Shown here piece by piece: positions 8,461-21,886 of a stretch of DNA of 64,000 nt. A program made the translations under genes and the position numbers. Each line of letters opens with the position of its first letter. Positions within the stretch are counted from its first letter, which is position 1. The stretch is from Acetobacteraceae bacterium (GTDB lineage Bacteria; Pseudomonadota; Alphaproteobacteria; Acetobacterales; Acetobacteraceae). Where the stretch lies: contig JASHOA010000093.1 of assembly GCA_030041375.1 (NCBI GenBank), positions 1 through 64,000 on the forward strand. Direction: 5' to 3'. Below the pieces are notes generated by a model. It made no database searches. It was not told the origin of the DNA and worked only from the letters and a program-made list of their open reading frames with translations.

Positions 8461-9559
8461 CTTCGAGATGCAGCAGCAGGGCGACGGCCAGCATCAAGCC
8501 GGATGCGGCGGGCGCCCAGGCGGCCAGCATCGGCGGCAAACCGCCGGACTTGCCGTACTCGGCGGCGACCTTGGAAATGACGAACAGGGCGAAGCCGACC
8601 GCGGCGCCGCTCAGGAGCATCTCCGACACATGGCCGCGGCGCGCCGGACGCATCGAGAAGCCGGCGGCAACGAGAGACATGGTGCCGCAGAGGAGCGGCA
8701 GGGCGAGCAGGGTCTGGAAATAGAGCCGGTGCGCGACCGTCGAGAAACCGGAGCGGGCGAGCAGGGCTATGAATCCCGGGAGTTCCCAGACCGAAAGCGT
8801 ATCGGGCGAGGCGAAGCTCTCCTGCACGCGCGCGATGGTGAGGTCGGTCGGCATGCGAATGCTGGCCGGCGGGCCGGGGAGATGACCGGGCTCGAGGGTG
8901 CGGGCGTCGCCGAAAATCCAGGCACCGCCGACAAGCCGGCCGTTCTTGGCCTCGATTCGCTGGAGCAGGTGATCGCGGTCGCCAAGGCGGAACACGCTGA
9001 CCTGTCGGGCGCTGAGTATCTTTCCGTGCACGCTGACCCCGGCCGCATGGATGATGGCGATACCGTCCGGGATCAGGCCGGCATCGGACTGGCGGAGCCA
9101 GAGTTGGCCGCCATTCACCGTGAGCGGCCCGGCGCCGACCTTGAGATACTGGTCGTCGAGCGCTGTTGCGCGGGCGTAGGTGACAGATGAAATCGGGCTG
9201 ATGATCGTGGTTGCGAAGGCACCGACCAGGAGGGCGACCAGGAAGGGCGCGCCGAGAATCTGCCAGATCGACACCCCTGCCGCGCGGGCGACCACCAGTT
9301 CCGAGGATCGTGTCAGGCGCCAGAAGGCATAGATGCCGCCGAGCAGGACCGCGAAAGGCAGGATTTGCATCAAGAGCCAGGGCATGCGCAGAGAGGCCAT
9401 CTCGCAGACGAGCGCGAAGGTCGCGTCGGGTCGCGAGGCGGCACGGCGCAAGAGATCGATCAGATCGAACAGCGAACCGAGGCCGGTCAGACCGGCGAGT
9501 GCCGCCAGTACGGCCAGCAGGAACTGACGGGAGAAGTAGGAGGAGAGGGTGGCCGGCAT
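8453..9559 (-). CDS. lptG: LPS export ABC transporter permease LptG
   Basis: Inner-membrane permease of the LptB2FG complex that extracts LPS and pushes it onto the LptC/LptA bridge. The 368-residue product has the YjgP/YjgQ architecture: N-terminal transmembrane helices (FLLAVLAALAGLTGLGSLFDLID, cut here for length in the middle of the helix), a periplasmic beta-jellyroll, and C-terminal helices. An in-frame GTG at 9565 overlaps the lptF stop (GTGA) and is an equally plausible start. It overlaps lptD by 8 bases downstream. The ATPase lptB is not in the window. Confidence 0.93.
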   Translation of the reverse strand: MPATLSSYFSRQFLLAVLAALAGLTGLGSLFDLIDLLRRAASRPDATFALVCEMASLRMPWLLMQILPFAVLLGGIYAFWRLTRSSELVVARAAGVSIWQILGAPFLVALLVGAFATTIISPISSVTYARATALDDQYLKVGAGPLTVNGGQLWLRQSDAGLIPDGIAIIHAAGVSVHGKILSARQVSVFRLGDRDHLLQRIEAKNGRLVGGAWIFGDARTLEPGHLPGPPASIRMPTDLTIARVQESFASPDTLSVWELPGFIALLARSGFSTVAHRLYFQTLLALPLLCGTMSLVAAGFSMRPARRGHVSEMLLSGAAVGFALFVISKVAAEYGKSGGLPPMLAAWAPAASGLMLAVALLLHLEDG

Positions 9560-9561
9560 CG

Positions 9562-10710
9562 TCACGGCGTGCCGAGGGCGACCGGGCGGGCGATGCGCGC
9601 GCCACGCAGCCGCGGGCCGAGCAGCAGCCATCCGGCAACCACCCCGGGCAGGATGGCGTGCACCCAGATCAGCGGCATCAGGACGGGGTGGCGGGCCGCG
9701 AAATCGGCGATCGCGAGCCCGGCCGCCAGCAATAAAGTGACGGCGGAGACCGCTGCGGTGGGGCGCATGAATCCGCCGTGGCGGCGAAAGCGGCCGGCGA
9801 GCACCGTATAGAGGCCGATCAGCGCGAAAGAGAGCACGGTGAACGGGCCGGAGAGGCGCCGGTAGGCCTCGACGCGGAATTTCGGCACATCGACCGGGCT
9901 CACGGTCGCCGGATTGGGGTGCAGAAGCTGCGAGAGCGGGAGTTCGGAAGCATCACGGAAGCGTTGCTCGTCGGACCTGGTGGCGGTTGCAAGGTCGAAG
10001 GTGTTTTCGGCGAAAGTGAGAACGTTCAGCCGCCCGGTCTTCTGATCGATGACCTGGCGGCTGCCGTTGAAGAGCATGACCTCCGGCCCGGCCGGCCCGT
10101 CCACGAGCCGGCCGGTCTCGGCGAGGATGGTCGCCTGGTTGTTCGGGTCGCGTTCATCGTCGACCAGAATGCCGTGCAGCGTTCCGTCCAGATCGCGCTT
10201 GCGGACGTAGACCGTGAGGTTGTTCGAGATCGGGGTGAACACGCCTTCCTGGAGCAGGAAGGCGGCAATGCGGTTGCGGATTTCGAACTGGTACTGGCGA
10301 AAGGCGGCGACACTGGCGGGCACCACCATCAGATTGAGCCAGAAACAGACGATGAACGAGAGGCCGGCCAGAGCGAGAGCCGGCCGGGCGAGAGTGAAGG
10401 GCGAGCAGCCGGCGGCGCCGAGCACGGTCAGCTCGCGATCTGCGGCGAGACGCTGGTAGAGGAAGAGGACGACGATGAAAGTGGTGATCGGCAGGATGAC
10501 CGCGACGAAGCTCGGGATCAGAAGACCGGTCAATTCCAGGAACACACCAAGGCTGAGGCCCCGGTCGATGACGAGGTCGAGGAAGCGGAGCGACTGGGTG
10601 AGCCAGATCAACGCCGCCAGCCCGCCCGTGCTGACCAGGAGGCCGGCCAGAAGCTGGCGGAAGACGTAGCGGTCGAGCCGGCGGATCAGGGGACGGCGGT
10701 ACAGGCGCAT
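9562..10710 (-). CDS. lptF: LPS export ABC transporter permease LptF
   Basis: Partner permease of LptG in LPS export. The 382-residue product begins MRLYRRPLIRRLDRYVFRQL, a typical LptF opening, followed by membrane helices, a periplasmic domain containing the GVFTPISNNLTVYVRKRD and GILVDDERD segments characteristic of LptF, and three C-terminal helices. The stop overlaps or touches the lptG start. Only 20 bases separate its start from the end of the LacI-type regulator upstream, so the two may share a transcript. Confidence 0.94.
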   Translation of the reverse strand: MRLYRRPLIRRLDRYVFRQLLAGLLVSTGGLAALIWLTQSLRFLDLVIDRGLSLGVFLELTGLLIPSFVAVILPITTFIVVLFLYQRLAADRELTVLGAAGCSPFTLARPALALAGLSFIVCFWLNLMVVPASVAAFRQYQFEIRNRIAAFLLQEGVFTPISNNLTVYVRKRDLDGTLHGILVDDERDPNNQATILAETGRLVDGPAGPEVMLFNGSRQVIDQKTGRLNVLTFAENTFDLATATRSDEQRFRDASELPLSQLLHPNPATVSPVDVPKFRVEAYRRLSGPFTVLSFALIGLYTVLAGRFRRHGGFMRPTAAVSAVTLLLAAGLAIADFAARHPVLMPLIWVHAILPGVVAGWLLLGPRLRGARIARPVALGTP

Positions 10711-10730
10711 GCGAGAGGGTTTGGCTGGTT

Positions 10731-11723
10731 TCAGGGGGCAGAGTCTACCGCCAAGGCGCGGGGCGGCGCAGTCGAAGCGCGCGCCGCCAGCCGGATCTCG
10801 ATTCGGGTTGCATGCAGCGGCGCCCCACCGGCCAAGCGGGCGAGCAGGTATTCGGCGGCCAGCCGGCCAATCTCGGCGGCGGGCACATGCAGCGTCGAAA
10901 GACCGAGCTGTTCGGACAGATCGAGATCGCCGAACCCGATCACGGAAAGCTCGGAGGCGGCACGCAGGCCCCGATCGCGGGCCTCGAAGAGAGCACCGTA
11001 GGCGAGGATGTCGTTGCCGCAGATGACCGCGCTCGGCGGGGTTGGCAGCGCGAGCAGCAGGGCGAGCCCGGCGCGCCCGCCGTCGATGGTGGAGCACTGC
11101 TCGATGATCGGCACCCGCCAGCCGGGATCGCCGCAGGCGGCCAGCGTTTCCACCACGCCTGCAATCCGTCCGGCCGCGCGGTCGTTGGCAAGCTGGATGG
11201 AGGCCACCATGCCGATCCGCCGGTGCCCGAGCTCGAGAAGATGCTGCACCACGAGGCGCGCCGCCTCGCGGTTGTCGAAGCCGACGCAGGGGTGGGGACC
11301 GTCCGGCTCGAAGACGCACTGGTTGACGAAGGGGACGTGGTGGCGTTCGAGCGCCGCGTAGGTCGCGGGCAGATGCGAGGCGCCGGTGTAGATCAAGCCG
11401 TCCACGCCACGGGCGAGAAAGGCCTCGGTGATCTGATATTCGCGTTCCGGCTCGTAGCCGGTCACACCGATCAGGAGCGTATAGCCGGCGGCCTCCAGCC
11501 GCGCCTGGATGGCTTCCAGGCAGGAGGCGGACACATTGTTCCGAATCGTCGGCACGATTGCCGCGACCGTCCAGGAGCGCCGCGCGGCGAGCATCCTGGC
11601 TGCGATGTTCGGCTGGTACTGGAGCGTTGCCACGGCAGCCTGAATGCGCGCACGCAAGCCGGCGCTGACCTTTCCCGGCAGGCTGAGCGCACGCGAGACG
11701 GTGGCGGTCGAGACTCCCGCCAT
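10731..11723 (-). CDS. LacI-family transcriptional regulator (start unclear)
   Basis: Ligand-responsive repressor or activator: an N-terminal LacI HTH (AGVSTATVSRALSLPGKVS) and a periplasmic-binding-protein-like sensor domain (VAAIVPTIRNNVSA through VIGFGDLDLSEQL). The only ATG used here starts inside the recognition helix region. The residues normally encoded before it (SLADVAR) are present in frame upstream, but no ATG, GTG or TTG precedes them before a TAA at about 11814; the only candidates are rare codons such as a CTG at 11795. Either a non-standard start is used or there is a small frameshift. The sensor domain suggests a sugar or related ligand; the target genes are not evident from the neighbours. 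Confidence 0.85.
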   Translation of the reverse strand: MAGVSTATVSRALSLPGKVSAGLRARIQAAVATLQYQPNIAARMLAARRSWTVAAIVPTIRNNVSASCLEAIQARLEAAGYTLLIGVTGYEPEREYQITEAFLARGVDGLIYTGASHLPATYAALERHHVPFVNQCVFEPDGPHPCVGFDNREAARLVVQHLLELGHRRIGMVASIQLANDRAAGRIAGVVETLAACGDPGWRVPIIEQCSTIDGGRAGLALLLALPTPPSAVICGNDILAYGALFEARDRGLRAASELSVIGFGDLDLSEQLGLSTLHVPAAEIGRLAAEYLLARLAGGAPLHATRIEIRLAARASTAPPRALAVDSAP

Positions 11724-11947
11724 CCGAGCGACGTCGGCGAGCGAACTTCTGTTCCCCTCTCTCTGCCGGCGGGCAGCGCGCGGAGAACCTGGCAGTCGTT
11801 TCGTCGCGATGGTTTACGGCTCCCGCGCGCGATGCATCCCCTGAAAGAGCTTACATAGGCGTCCGGTCGGCGCAAGGTGGTATTGTGCCCGGTGCGTGCT
11901 CCGGCCGCTCGCAGGGCCAGGCGAATCATGCGCGAGGGAGATGCGGG

Positions 11948-13123
11948 TCAGCGCTGCTCGTCCGGATCGCCCATCCCGACCGAGGCGCTGTTTCGCAGCA
12001 GCAGCCCGACCAGTTCCGCCTGGCTGTGGGTCTCGGTCTTTGCCAGGGCTCGCTTCAACAGCGTGCGCGCCGTTGCGAGCGAGATCTGTGCTGAGGCCGC
12101 ATGCTCACCGAGCGGTCGTCCGGCGCAGAGCGCGCCGACCACGAGGCTTTCCCCGGGCGTCAGCCCGAACAACTCGGCGGCCCTGTAGACTTGGGCGATC
12201 ACACGATCCTCCGGGCTGCTCACAACGATCAGGCTGACGGGACTTGTACCGACCCCGTCCTTCGACCACATCATCGCTGAAATCGAGACCGCCAGCGATA
12301 AACCACGCTCCGTTCGGCGCACGCACGCCATCTGCCTGGCTTTTTGTCGCGGATTGTCGATGCTGTCAGCGACCCCGCGGATCGCGATCTTGAACGGCCT
12401 TTCAAGCGCCGCATCGCGGCACGCGATGCGGCCACCGGCTGCGCTGAACACGGTACCGGCCAACAGGAGCCGTTCCGCGGCTCTCGTCATATGGTGGATC
12501 TTGCCGTCCCGGTCGGTTACGAAGGCAGCGATTCCGAGCTGAGCAATCGTCCTCTCGAGGTTCGCTACCCTGTCGCTCTCGGCTCGCATCCGTGCCGCCA
12601 GGCGTTCCGCGTTGCAAATATGCGTACCGAGCAGTTTGAGGCGCCGTGCCGTCTCATCATCATAAAATCCGACTGCACGACTTCGGCGGAGAACGAGGCC
12701 CCTGTCCTCATGAGGGCCCCGATCCAAAGGCATGAACATCAGATGGTCGGCGTCCAGCGGCCGGAAGAACTCGCAGTAAAGCGGACTCCTCAAATAGCTG
12801 TCGTAATCCGTGTACAGGCAGTCGGTGAAGACCTCCCCCACGGCCACCTCGTTCTGTTCGAAGAACGATGGCGGCTGCAACCGGGAATAGTAGGTTTCGT
12901 ACGCCCGCTGCCGCTCCGGTAGTGACACGTCGATCTCTGTGATCCGCACCGAGCGGCTACGGTGGTCGCGGGTCAACACCAGCGAAAACGTGGAACCGAA
13001 CTCCCGCGTAAGGCAGGGCAACAACGCGTCCCATCGCCTCTCCCGGAGCAAAAGGTCATAGATCAACCGGGTGGTCGCCGCGTGCCTGTGATATTCATCC
13101 TGGGGCTCGGAGGAACTCTCCAT
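11948..13123 (-). CDS. LuxR-type helix-turn-helix regulator with PAS/GAF-like sensor region
   Basis: A 391-residue protein with a C-terminal LuxR-type HTH (LFGLTPGESLVVGALCAGRP, then SLATARTLLKRALAKTETHSQ). A PAS-like segment precedes it (IAQLGIAAFVTDRDGKIHHM). The N-terminal half is unassigned and includes LRSPLYCEFFRPLDADHLM, reminiscent of sensor regions in orphan LuxR regulators of alphaproteobacteria. The ATG at 13123 follows a weak GGAG/AGG. An in-frame ATG at 13213 would add 30 residues. It is divergent from a PEP-CTERM protein gene, with a 16-bp dyad between them, so that gene is a possible target; this is inference. Confidence 0.85.
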   Translation of the reverse strand: MESSSEPQDEYHRHAATTRLIYDLLLRERRWDALLPCLTREFGSTFSLVLTRDHRSRSVRITEIDVSLPERQRAYETYYSRLQPPSFFEQNEVAVGEVFTDCLYTDYDSYLRSPLYCEFFRPLDADHLMFMPLDRGPHEDRGLVLRRSRAVGFYDDETARRLKLLGTHICNAERLAARMRAESDRVANLERTIAQLGIAAFVTDRDGKIHHMTRAAERLLLAGTVFSAAGGRIACRDAALERPFKIAIRGVADSIDNPRQKARQMACVRRTERGLSLAVSISAMMWSKDGVGTSPVSLIVVSSPEDRVIAQVYRAAELFGLTPGESLVVGALCAGRPLGEHAASAQISLATARTLLKRALAKTETHSQAELVGLLLRNSASVGMGDPDEQR

Positions 13124-13373
13124 CACTGCCTGGCTCTCCGACGGGCCCTCAATCCGCTTTGCACGCGTCTCTCCGAGAGAGGTGCACTGGAAAGGGTCAA
13201 AAAACACATTCATACACCATTTGGGGGATGCACGGTACACAATTTGCCGGCCAGTATCACATTCTCTTTTGTGTCGGTGAGGCGTGGAAATGCAAGTCAT
13301 ACTCTCTGCGACCGCCGGCTACGCCGCGTTCTGCCCGCTGAAAGCAGCCCACAGACCGTGCATATCGCGTTCT

Positions 13374-13389
13374 CGTGATCAAGATCACG
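13374..13389. promoter_or_regulatory. Dyad in the luxR-type / PEP-CTERM intergenic region
   Basis: CGTGATCAAGATCACG has 7-base arms (CGTGATC/GATCACG) around a two-base centre. It lies in the 524-base region between the divergent LuxR-type regulator and the PEP-CTERM gene, and is a candidate regulator site. No protein can be assigned from sequence alone. Confidence 0.4.
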
Positions 13390-13647
13390 GAGCCGTGAAA
13401 CGCGACTTTGGCCGCCCCACGGTGGGTTCCATGACGCAGTCCCACTGCCGCCAGACAGCATCGAGAGCGCTGCTCGATCCGGAGTATACGCCGCATGGTC
13501 AGGTTGATCTTTATTCCCTGCGCGCTGCTAGGGGTTCATTTCCTTATTGCCAGGAATGGTCTGCATTTGCTGACTTCCCGTTCGCATAAGATTCACGGGA
13601 GTGGATCGGCAGACCCCTTGGCGAGACTGTGGGGAGGAGGAACGTTC

Positions 13648-14640
13648 GTGCCACGTTGTCGCATACGAATTGGACAGAGATGCCTTGCCGGGGTTGTTGC
13701 GTTTGTGGCCTTGCTGCTCGCCGCCGCATTGGGTGCTGCCCGAGCCAACGCTGACTCCATTAGTACGTCATCTGCTTATGTGACAGCCAGCGCGAACTTT
13801 ATAGACACCAGTACCAATTATCTTGCGCCGGAGAATTATCCCGACACGAATTATAATAGTGCCTGCGCTTCCTACGGCAGTTCCTACGCCAGTCTCGCAA
13901 GTGTCGGTTGTAAGACCGGCAGTTCGCCGGCGATCTCGGCGTCAAGTCAAAGCAATGGACTGAAATCAAGCGCGGCGGCAAAGATCACGGGAGGCACTGA
14001 TCCGGCCGTATCGTCGACCGCTTCGGCCGCAACGGGCAGTGCAGTCCAGAGCAATTGCGAGGGCAACTGTTACGTCAATGCCAGTTCAGACGCTCAACTG
14101 ACCTATTATCTTGAGATTACAGGGCCTTCAAGCAGCGTGCTGGTTGATGTCTCGGCTTCATACTCGGCATCTGTCATCGTTCCTTCTGAAGGCGAGTCTT
14201 ACGCCAGTGAGGCGACCTACGTTGGCCCTGTCGGTGGATTTTGTACAGAGAGCGAGGGCTATGTGGGGCTCGACTACTCGGTCGGTTGCAGTGGTCCAGA
14301 CGAAATTTCATTGAATTCGGAGGGCGAAGCCAACGGTGATTATACTGCGTCGGGAGTTCTGAACGTCGGTGAGATATACGAGGTTTTGATAGGGGTGGCG
14401 AGCGAGGCGATATGTGGCAATTCCTTCGAAGGGTGCGGCTATGGGGGGAGCACGTCCGCCTTTGTTGACCCGATTTTCACGATCGACCCCAGCGTTTCCG
14501 ATGCCGGCGATTATTCCTTCGTGTTCAGCCCTGACCTCACTCCGCCGAGTACCGTCCCCGAGCCGGCAAGCCTGCTGTTGCTCGCAACTAGCCTTGGTGG
14601 TTTTGGGCTGGTTCGGCGGCGCAAGCACAAGGCCGGTTAG
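13648..14640 (+). CDS. PEP-CTERM sorting domain protein
   Basis: Secreted surface protein of unknown function, 330 residues. It has an N-terminal signal peptide (AGVVAFVALLLAAALGAARANA), a Ser/Thr/Ala- and Asn-rich body with several cysteine pairs, and a C-terminal PEP-CTERM signal: VPEPASLLLLA, a hydrophobic helix and a basic RRRKHK tail. Such proteins are recognised by an exosortase (EpsH/XrtA-type) and are often linked to exopolysaccharide. No exosortase is in the window. I chose the GTG at 13648 because a near-perfect Shine-Dalgarno (GGGGAGGAGG at 13631-13640) lies 7 bases before it; an upstream ATG at 13495 has none. Base composition is less GC-rich than the neighbouring genes. Confidence 0.88.
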   Translation: MPRCRIRIGQRCLAGVVAFVALLLAAALGAARANADSISTSSAYVTASANFIDTSTNYLAPENYPDTNYNSACASYGSSYASLASVGCKTGSSPAISASSQSNGLKSSAAAKITGGTDPAVSSTASAATGSAVQSNCEGNCYVNASSDAQLTYYLEITGPSSSVLVDVSASYSASVIVPSEGESYASEATYVGPVGGFCTESEGYVGLDYSVGCSGPDEISLNSEGEANGDYTASGVLNVGEIYEVLIGVASEAICGNSFEGCGYGGSTSAFVDPIFTIDPSVSDAGDYSFVFSPDLTPPSTVPEPASLLLLATSLGGFGLVRRRKHKAG

Positions 14641-14724
14641 CGATAGTGAGTTGGCCCTGCATAGCTGAGGATGCGCCTGCACGCGATCGCGCGCTGGTCG
14701 GTAATACGCCCGGTGCGTGCGGGA

Positions 14725-18539
<3,815 letters not shown>

Positions 18540-18561
18540 CCGCGCCCCGGTGGTGCGTGGT

Positions 18562-19401
18562 TCAGAAGATCGCGTTCCAGATGCCGCCGAAGAAGCCGGT
18601 GCTCTTCGTCGGTTCCGGCGGCGCGTTGTTGGCGACGATGCCGGCCTGGTGCAGCCTTGCGTAGGCGTCCCGGTACCAGGTGGTGCCCGGGTAGTTGTAG
18701 CCGAGCACCGCACCGGCATGTTGTGCTTCGGCCAGCATGCCGAGCTTGAGGTAGCATTCCACCAGCCGCTCGAGCGCCTCGGCCACGTGATTGGTGGTCT
18801 GATAGTCTTGCACGACGCCTTCGTAGCGGCCGATCGCAGCCACATAGTCGTGCTGGCGCTCGTAGTAGCGGCCAATCAGCATCTCATGCCCGGCGAGATG
18901 GTCGGTGCAAAGATCGATCTTCAGGCGCGCGTCGTTGGCGTAGGCGCTGCCGGGAAACCGATTGGCCACTTCCTGCAGCGCCGTGATCGCCTCGTGCGTG
19001 GCCTTCTGGTCGCGTGCCACGTCGGAGACCTGCTCGTAATAGGAAAGCGCGCGCAGATAATACGCATAGGCAATATCCGGATTGGCCGGGTGGAGCTGGA
19101 TGAAGCGGTCGAGCGCGCCGATCGCCCCGGTGTAATCCTGCTGGAGATAAGCGGCGTAGCCGTGCATCAACTGCGCGTTGACGGCCCAGGGCGAGAAGGG
19201 GAAGTTCACCTCGACTTTGTCGAAATCGTCGATCGCAGCCTTGAAGTCGCTCGCGTTCATCTTGGCGACGCCGTCGTTGTAGAGGCCTTCGGCGGTGAAC
19301 GGGACGGTGGGCTTCTTGGTCGCGGGGCCGCCGCCGAACCAGCCACAGCCGCCGAGGAGGAGCGGCACCAGGAGGAGAAGAAAGCCGAGGCGGACGCGCA
19401 T
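18562..19401 (-). CDS. bamD: Outer membrane assembly lipoprotein BamD
   Basis: Essential lipoprotein of the BAM complex that folds outer-membrane beta-barrels. The 279-residue product has a lipoprotein signal with lipobox LLGGC (Cys19), then TPR-like repeats with typical phrases (LYNDGVAKMNASDFKAAIDDF; FPFSPWAVNAQLMHGYAAYL; ANRFPGSAYANDARLKI). It heads the bamD-recN-ligA operon on the minus strand, and its products link to the SurA/LptD genes elsewhere in the window through outer-membrane assembly. Confidence 0.95.
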   Translation of the reverse strand: MRVRLGFLLLLVPLLLGGCGWFGGGPATKKPTVPFTAEGLYNDGVAKMNASDFKAAIDDFDKVEVNFPFSPWAVNAQLMHGYAAYLQQDYTGAIGALDRFIQLHPANPDIAYAYYLRALSYYEQVSDVARDQKATHEAITALQEVANRFPGSAYANDARLKIDLCTDHLAGHEMLIGRYYERQHDYVAAIGRYEGVVQDYQTTNHVAEALERLVECYLKLGMLAEAQHAGAVLGYNYPGTTWYRDAYARLHQAGIVANNAPPEPTKSTGFFGGIWNAIF

Positions 19402-19675
19402 CCGGGTATCCTGAGAAGCGGAGGCCGCTTATAGCACAGAGCGGATGGCGGCAACCGATCCGCCGGGCGGAGTTTGGCCTGGCGGAGGCCGCCGGGTGCG
19501 ACCGCCGCGGCGAGGCGAGCCGCTGAACGGGTCGCTCTTTCTTGTGGTCAATGCCGGTGCGGCAGAGATGGCCCGTTGCCGATCTGGCATCCGCGGCCTG
19601 CGCTTGCCACCTATGCGCGAAGCCGGGCGCGATTGTTTCTAGCCTTTGCCCCGCGCCTCGGGCCAGTGTCCTGCC

Positions 19676-21757
19676 ATGCACGCCTTCGTCGACTGGGCCG
19701 TTGCCTTCGCCGCCGACCACGCCTTGCTTGCCTACGCGCTCGTCCTCGTGCTGGCCGCCGGCGAGGCCCTGCCGGTGTTCGGAGCGCTCATTCCCGGCAC
19801 CACCGTGATTATTGCCATGGCGACCCTGATCGCCGCCGGCGCGCTCGAATACTGGCCGTTCGCGGCCGCGGTGGCATGCGGGGCGGTGCTCGGGGATGGC
19901 ACTTCCTATGCGGTCGGGCGGCGCTATCAGCGGGCGATCCTGGATCGCTGGCCGCTTTCGCGCCATCCCGAGCTGGCGCGCCGGGGCGAGGCCCTGTTCG
20001 CGCGGCACGGCGGGAAAAGCGTGATCATTTCGCGCTTCACGCCCGCCGTGCGGGCGATCATCCCGATGCTGGCCGGCATCCTGGAAATGTCGCCGGCCCG
20101 GTTCTTCGTGGCCGATGTTCCGGCGGCGATCGTGTGGTCGCTTTCGCACACGCTGTTCGGGGTGTTGATCGGTGCCTCGCTCGAACTCCTCGGTGCGGTC
20201 GCCGGCCGGCTGGCCCTGCTGGCCGGGCTCCTGATCCTGCTGGCGTGGGCGGTGGTATGGATCGCGCGGTGGCTGGCGCGGTGGCTGCCCCTGGCTCTGG
20301 GGATGGCGGTCGGCCCTCTGGCCGCCTGGTCGGAGCGCAATCCCGGCTGGGTGGCCCGCCGCCTGCGGGCGCTGTTTGCCGCCGACCGCACCGAGGCGTT
20401 GGCGCTGGCCGTCATTGCCGCCCTGCTCGTGGGCGGGCTTTGGCTGCTGCTGGGTGCGCTGCAGGATCTGATCGCGGGGGAGCCGCTGGTCCGGCTGGAC
20501 GGGGTCGTGTTGCACGCGCTCGCGGCTTTGCGCTCGCATTGGGGCGATCATGCGATGCGCCTGGTTGCCGCGACCGCCGCGCCGACGGCGCTCCTGCTGC
20601 TGGCCGTCGTGGGCGCGCTGGCGCTGGCCGCCTCTCGCCAGTGGCCATTGCTGCTGGCCTGGGTCCTGGGGCTGGTGGGCGCGGAGGTGCTCGGCACGCT
20701 CCTGCCGCTGTTGCCGAACGCCGTGCCGCCGGAAGGGCCTTTTACCGATACGTTGCTGCCGCCGACCGCGATGGCGCTCCTGGCCGCCACTGCCTTCGGG
20801 CTGCTGGCATTCTTTGCCCTGCGGGCGGCGCCGGTGCGGCTGCAGCCGGCGATTGCCAGCGCCGCTCTGCTGCTGGTCGTGTTCGGCGCTGCGGCCCGCC
20901 TTTATTTCGCGCAGACCCTGCTTTCCACCGAGATCATCGCCTTCGCCTTCGCGCTGGCCTGGATCGGCCTGACGGCGGCCATTGCCCAATTTCGCCGCCT
21001 GCCGGCAGGACGTGCCTGGGCGGCCAGCGTGCTGGCGATCCCGCTTCTGATCGGCGTCGTTGCGGCAGAGGCGGCGGGCTACGCGGTGGTTCCGGCGCCG
21101 CCACCGCCCGCCTTACTGCCGCCGCGCCTGATGAGCCTGGCCGCCTGGCAGAAGGGCGGATGGGATACGCTTCCCGGCACGCGGGTCGGCCTGCTCGGCA
21201 ATTACACCCGCCCCTTCACCCTGCAATGGGCCGGCACTCCTGACGGGCTCGCCCATGTGCTGGAAGGGCGAGGCTGGAGCCGGGCTCCGTCCTGGACGCT
21301 GCTTTCCGCGGCGGCCTGGCTCACCCCGGGGATCGATCCTGCCGTGCTGCCGGTACTGCCCCACTTCGCGGACGGGAAACCGGGGGCGCTCGTGATGATC
21401 GAGCCGCTGCCGGAGAGCGGCCAGCCGGCCCGGATGGTGCTGCGGCTCTGGCCGAGCGGGGCGGCGATCGGCGGCGAAGACCATCACACGCCGATCTGGC
21501 TCGGCGTGCTGGCGGAGGAGCGATTCCGCCGTGTCGCTGCCACGCTCACCATCAGCCGGGCCACGCTTGCGACCGGGGCCAGGCTGGCGGCGCTGGCGAT
21601 GGCCCTTCCCGCCGCCCGCCTGGTCGTGGATCGCGACGTTGCGCCGCGGGTGCGCCATTCCAATGCGCACGCCCCGGTGGTGCTGGGCTGGGATCCGGTT
21701 CTCCTCGATTCGCCGTGCCGGCCCCCTGCTTGTCCGCCCGGCCGATCCTCGCCTTGA
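19676..21757 (+). CDS. VTT(DedA)-PAP2-like-LssY C-terminal fusion membrane protein
   Basis: A 693-residue multi-domain membrane protein. The N-terminal third is a VTT/DedA-type domain (GEALPVFGALIPGTTVIIAM; FARHGGKSVIISRFTPAVRA). The middle has the helix pattern of a PAP2 phosphatase but lacks its signature residues: no PSGH and no SRxxxxxHxxxD are visible (LPPTAMALLAATAFG; ARLYFAQTLLSTE). The C-terminal third is an LssY C-terminal-like domain (LPGTRVGLLGNYTRPFTLQW; EDHHTPIWLG). DedA proteins flip or move lipid carriers; LssY is named from a Legionella secretion locus. Function is unknown and likely lipid-related. It heads a plus-strand run with an MFS permease. Confidence 0.8.
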   Translation: MHAFVDWAVAFAADHALLAYALVLVLAAGEALPVFGALIPGTTVIIAMATLIAAGALEYWPFAAAVACGAVLGDGTSYAVGRRYQRAILDRWPLSRHPELARRGEALFARHGGKSVIISRFTPAVRAIIPMLAGILEMSPARFFVADVPAAIVWSLSHTLFGVLIGASLELLGAVAGRLALLAGLLILLAWAVVWIARWLARWLPLALGMAVGPLAAWSERNPGWVARRLRALFAADRTEALALAVIAALLVGGLWLLLGALQDLIAGEPLVRLDGVVLHALAALRSHWGDHAMRLVAATAAPTALLLLAVVGALALAASRQWPLLLAWVLGLVGAEVLGTLLPLLPNAVPPEGPFTDTLLPPTAMALLAATAFGLLAFFALRAAPVRLQPAIASAALLLVVFGAAARLYFAQTLLSTEIIAFAFALAWIGLTAAIAQFRRLPAGRAWAASVLAIPLLIGVVAAEAAGYAVVPAPPPPALLPPRLMSLAAWQKGGWDTLPGTRVGLLGNYTRPFTLQWAGTPDGLAHVLEGRGWSRAPSWTLLSAAAWLTPGIDPAVLPVLPHFADGKPGALVMIEPLPESGQPARMVLRLWPSGAAIGGEDHHTPIWLGVLAEERFRRVAATLTISRATLATGARLAALAMALPAARLVVDRDVAPRVRHSNAHAPVVLGWDPVLLDSPCRPPACPPGRSSP

Positions 21758-21886
21758 TTCGCCTCCGCGCGAAAGGAAGAAGAATGCCGGGCCAGCCCCA
21801 GATTCGCCGCCATCTGCGCCAGCATGTCCGCTCCGGGATCGACGGCGGCGGGCGCCGCGATCCGTTCTAGCCGCGGCGGCACCGAG

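Noticed and set aside
13552-13572. Sigma-54-like sequence before the first PEP-CTERM gene
   Set aside because: TGGTCTGCATTTGCTG has GG and GC only 11 bases apart, one short of the required spacing.
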